Source of the DNA: DAOUKH01 sp965261455
GTDB taxonomy: Bacteria > Chloroflexota > Dehalococcoidia > SHYB01
Direction of reading: 5' to 3'
Assembly (NCBI GenBank): GCA_965261455.1
Contig: OZ253453.1
Location: forward strand, 558,001 to 622,000
Length of the DNA stretch: 64,000 nt
The position numbers were made by a program, and so were the translations under genes. Positions 61,523-64,000 of the stretch are shown here, piece by piece; the stretch's first letter is position 1, and every line of letters starts with the position of its first letter. The notes under the pieces were generated by a model that was not told where the DNA came from, did not search any database, and saw nothing but the letters and a program-made list of their open reading frames with translations.

Positions 61523-63484
61523 CTACTGGCCCGGCCCGCTGACGGTGCGCTCCAGGCGGTTGGACAACTTCTCATCGCCGTCGGCGCAGATGGCCCCCTG
61601 CGCGTCGCAGTCCGTGGTGGCGGGCAGAGTGATCGTCACGTGCCCGTTGGAGTCCGGGCTAACGACGATCTCCCATCGGAGGTTCTTGCCGCTGACCAGC
61701 CGCCGCGCGCCGGTTACCGAGCCTCCGGTCACCGTGAAGGCGTGGTCGCGCATCGTGGTGTAGCTGAAGCCCGATTTGGGCGCCTCGCTAAAGGCGATCC
61801 TGATGCGGAACGAGGCGCTGCCGTTGTGGGACGTCGGGACGCTCTCGAAACTTGCCGTCAGCGGAGGCCCCTTGACGGTGAATTTCAGCGGGCTGGACAG
61901 CACCCTGCCGTCCTCGGCGCAGATGGCCCCCTGCGCGTCGCAGTCCGTGGTGGCGGGCAGCTCGACGGTGACGTCCGCGTTCGAGTCCGGGGTGACGCTG
62001 ATCTCCCACTTGATGTTGCGGGTGTCGCTGTCCCCGTCCAGCCGCCGGGCCCCGGCCACCGTGCCGCCCGTCACCGTGAACGCATGGTCCCGCAGCGTCT
62101 TGTAGCTGAAGTCTTCCTTGGGGTCCTCGCTGAACCGCAGTTCGAATTTCAACGCGGCCTGCCCGTTGTGCGAGCCCGGCGCGTCGTGGGTGGCGGCCGT
62201 CAGTGGGGTGGGCGCTGAAGCCACCGCTACGGTAGCAGCGCTAGTCAGCGTCTCCTGGTGACCGCTGTCGTCAGTGAAGGTGACCCGCACCTTGATGGTC
62301 TTTCCCTCGTCTCCGGCAACCAGGGCGTAGGTCGAGCCGGTCGCGTCAGTGATGTCCGCGTCGTCGGCCAGCCACTGGTATGTAAAGGTGGCGTTGTTCA
62401 GGCCGTCGGAGTCGGATAAGTCCGTGGTACCCGCCGTGAGCGTCTCACCCACCCGGATCGTGCCTGTGATGGTGGGCTCGCCGGTGGCGGTGGTGTTGGA
62501 CGCAATCACTTCTGCATCGGGGATAATCAAGGGTGGGGCGGACAGCCTTGCGTCGCTGGTCAGCGACTCGGCGTTGCCCGCGTCGTCGGTGAAGGTGACC
62601 CGCACCTTGATGGCCTTGCCCTCGTCGGCGTCGGTCACGGTGTATGTGGAGCTTGTCGCTCCCTCGATGTCCGCGTCGGTGCTTGTCGCCGGATCCTGGC
62701 GGACCCACCGGTAGGCGAAGACCGCGTTCGTCAGGCCGTCCTCGTCCTCGATCCTGTCCGTGGTCGCGGTCAGCGTCTCGCCGGCCAGCACCGTCCCGGT
62801 GATGCCGGGCCAGCCCGTCGCCGGGCTGTTCGCGGCCTGATTCTGTGAGCTTGTTTGCGCGCTGGCATAGACGGCCATCATCATGCGCCGGCATCCCATG
62901 GGCGCCACCTTCCAACTGGACCCCAGACCGAAGAAAAGATTTTCGCCCAGCGACCAGCCAACCTCTCCGGTGGTCACACCCTCAGGGGTCAAAAGCCGAT
63001 CGCATATCGAGGTGTCGATACGGATGTTGTCGGACCCCCATGGTCTGTGGAGCACCAACCAATAGGTCGTATCGGCGGCAAGCACATAACCGGTCGTCGT
63101 GAGGTCCTCGTGTGTGGTTATGAGCGAGTCGATGGTGGGGTTCGTCAAGGCCTGCAGACTCCGTCCGGGTTCTCCCGAGTTGTCGGCGCGTATGGTGACA
63201 GCGGGCGCTGATCCGAGTCCGCGCAGATACAGCCGGACTTTTTCAAGCGTAACGGCAGTGCTGCCGGTATGGAATGAATGTGCGTAGGCCTGACCCATGC
63301 CCACTATAATTCGACTGTGTTGGCGGACCTCCGGCGCTTCTCCCAGATTGCTAACCATGACGGTCGCAGTTGACTGCGCCGTCGCCGGGGCGATATTGGA
63401 CACCACGAGCATGACCGCCATGGCGACGGCCGATAGCCAGACCATGCATACCCGAACCCGGGTTACGTTGCTTGCCATATTCAT
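61523..63484 (-). CDS. Secreted Ig-like repeat protein
   Basis: A 653-residue exported protein. The signal peptide covers about residues 1-37 (VWLSAVAMAVMLVVSNIAPA, then TAQ). Residues 40-210 form a domain with RIIVGMGQAYAHSFHTGS and TTYWLVLHRPWGSDNIRIDT, as in choice-of-anchor-type domains. Two Ig-like repeats follow (GWPGITGTVLAGETLTATTD; GEPTITGTIRVGETLTAGTT), then two copies of a unit with DHAFTVTGGTVAGARRLDGD and CDAQGAICA. Cadherin-like binding or surface attachment is plausible. A paralogue begins at the window edge. Confidence 0.88.
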   Translation of the reverse strand: MNMASNVTRVRVCMVWLSAVAMAVMLVVSNIAPATAQSTATVMVSNLGEAPEVRQHSRIIVGMGQAYAHSFHTGSTAVTLEKVRLYLRGLGSAPAVTIRADNSGEPGRSLQALTNPTIDSLITTHEDLTTTGYVLAADTTYWLVLHRPWGSDNIRIDTSICDRLLTPEGVTTGEVGWSLGENLFFGLGSSWKVAPMGCRRMMMAVYASAQTSSQNQAANSPATGWPGITGTVLAGETLTATTDRIEDEDGLTNAVFAYRWVRQDPATSTDADIEGATSSTYTVTDADEGKAIKVRVTFTDDAGNAESLTSDARLSAPPLIIPDAEVIASNTTATGEPTITGTIRVGETLTAGTTDLSDSDGLNNATFTYQWLADDADITDATGSTYALVAGDEGKTIKVRVTFTDDSGHQETLTSAATVAVASAPTPLTAATHDAPGSHNGQAALKFELRFSEDPKEDFSYKTLRDHAFTVTGGTVAGARRLDGDSDTRNIKWEISVTPDSNADVTVELPATTDCDAQGAICAEDGRVLSSPLKFTVKGPPLTASFESVPTSHNGSASFRIRIAFSEAPKSGFSYTTMRDHAFTVTGGSVTGARRLVSGKNLRWEIVVSPDSNGHVTITLPATTDCDAQGAICADGDEKLSNRLERTVSGPGQ

Positions 63485-63656
63485 CGGGTGAGTCCTTTTC
63501 TGTGGACTTGACTTGATCCCACACTGCAGCCCTGGAGGCGGTTTGATAGAGCTCTATACCGGATCCGCGGCGGCAGCTGTTTGTTGGGATTCGGCCCTAT
63601 ATACAAGTCTATGGGCGTCGACAGAGACTGCACAAGGTTCATTTGCACTATTTAGC
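63485..63656. promoter_or_regulatory. Leader region of the secreted-protein gene
   Basis: No ORF is seen. This region must contain the promoter of the surface-protein gene, but no clear hexamers can be named. A purine-rich ribosome site (AAAAGGACTCACCCG on the minus strand) precedes the ATG at 63484. Confidence 0.35.
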
Positions 63657-63827
63657 AAGGGGCTTTTGGACGCAACATTTTAGCAAACTAGAGGGAGCGC
63701 TGCTGCGTGCATTCGGTGATTTGTATGCACCCTATTTTGGGGGTGTCTATATAGCTATTTAGCGTGTGCTTTTGATTAGGGCGCTTGGTATGTTCGATGT
63801 AGGTACTAACGCCTACAGATGATTGGG
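63657..63827. repeat. Diverged direct repeat with 60814-60981
   Basis: Second copy of the repeat described above, with TGGACGCAACATTTTAGC at the left and GGTACTAACGCCTACAG at the right. It lies about 115 bases downstream of the partial surface-protein gene. Confidence 0.75.
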
Positions 63828-63941
63828 TACATTGCAGTCTCGACAACGCCGCACAGTCGCGGTACGTTTGGGACGCCGGATGCAACGGCATGGGCGCGCC
63901 TGCCTCGCCTGTTCATACTTCCCTGCCTTTCTCGTCGCCCA

Positions 63942-64000
63942 CTACTGAGTTGGCCCGCTGACGGTGCGCTCCAGGCGGTTGGACAGCTTCTTGTCGCCGT
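63942..64000 (-). CDS. Second secreted Ig-like protein, C-terminus only
   Basis: The last 18 codons and TAG of a gene that continues beyond the window: GDKKLSNRLERTVSGPTQ, matching the end of the 61523-63484 product (DEKLSNRLERTVSGPGQ). The two are tandem paralogues on the same strand. Confidence 0.85.
   Translation of the reverse strand, partial: GDKKLSNRLERTVSGPTQ

Noticed and set aside
60977..62218. 413-codon plus-strand frame opposite the secreted protein
   Set aside because: Crosses two minus-strand genes and repeats low-complexity residues; the signal peptide and Ig repeats are on the minus strand.

Overview
The window is bacterial, GC-rich and probably from Chloroflexota, most likely a Dehalococcoidia/SAR202-type lineage. 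This rests on the gene families, not on a marker tree: seven CaiB-type CoA-transferase loci and six SDRs, a lipoprotein with a long Ala/Pro/Thr linker, Ig-like surface proteins, an LRR remnant and a stand-alone GH3 enzyme. No rRNA or CRISPR array was seen. Two tRNA genes are present.

Layout. (1) 1-12.26 kb is an intact, well-packed core: a hydantoinase A-like gene, a small membrane protein, valS, prs, secA coupled to an unknown gene, polX, then tRNA-Gln(CTG) and tRNA-Glu(CTC) behind a good promoter. (2) 12.3-16.05 kb is a decayed mobile island beside tRNA-Glu: integrase N-terminus, truncated GHKL ATPase, two related zinc-ribbon genes, a DUF5131 pseudogene, an SNF2-type helicase fragment, a perfect 26-bp palindrome and an AlpA-like regulator. 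(3) 16.05-20.2 kb is a tight four-gene operon: membrane protein, fatty-acid-hydroxylase-family oxygenase, GH3-type amido-synthetase and an enolase-superfamily epimerase. (4) 20.2-25.5 kb mixes debris (YvcK, LRR, GAF) with an intact ABC-F gene and a broken cassette (response-receiver protein, 21-codon ORF, start of a PP-loop ATPase) inserted into a MaoC-type gene.

(5) 25.5-56.5 kb is a large catabolic region: CoA-transferases, SDRs, MaoC-like hydratases, alpha/beta hydrolases, a haloalkane-dehalogenase homologue, a TPP enzyme, a Dpp-type transporter without ATPases, RidA fusions, a cyclase and M24 peptidases. The mix suggests uptake and CoA-dependent degradation of unknown organic acids or amides. 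About half of these genes carry single-base frame changes, deletions, nonsense codons or, in one SDR, a 104-bp inversion. The 1-12 kb core shows none, so the region looks like recently acquired DNA in decay, although local assembly error must be excluded. An IS481-type element and two MITE-like families lie within it.

(6) 56.5-64 kb holds a PIN-toxin remnant, a frameshifted DUF262/HNH gene, a run of small genes (one split by an in-frame TGA, a DegV-C-like domain, a cysteine-less DUF5679-like protein), a rho-independent terminator, an XRE-type regulator and two tandem paralogues of an Ig-like secreted protein, the second cut by the window end.

The best candidates for something new are the GH3/hydroxylase/epimerase operon, the hairpin that hides the ribosome site of the DppB-type permease, the receiver/PP-loop cassette and the triple-RidA/cyclase/M24 operon.
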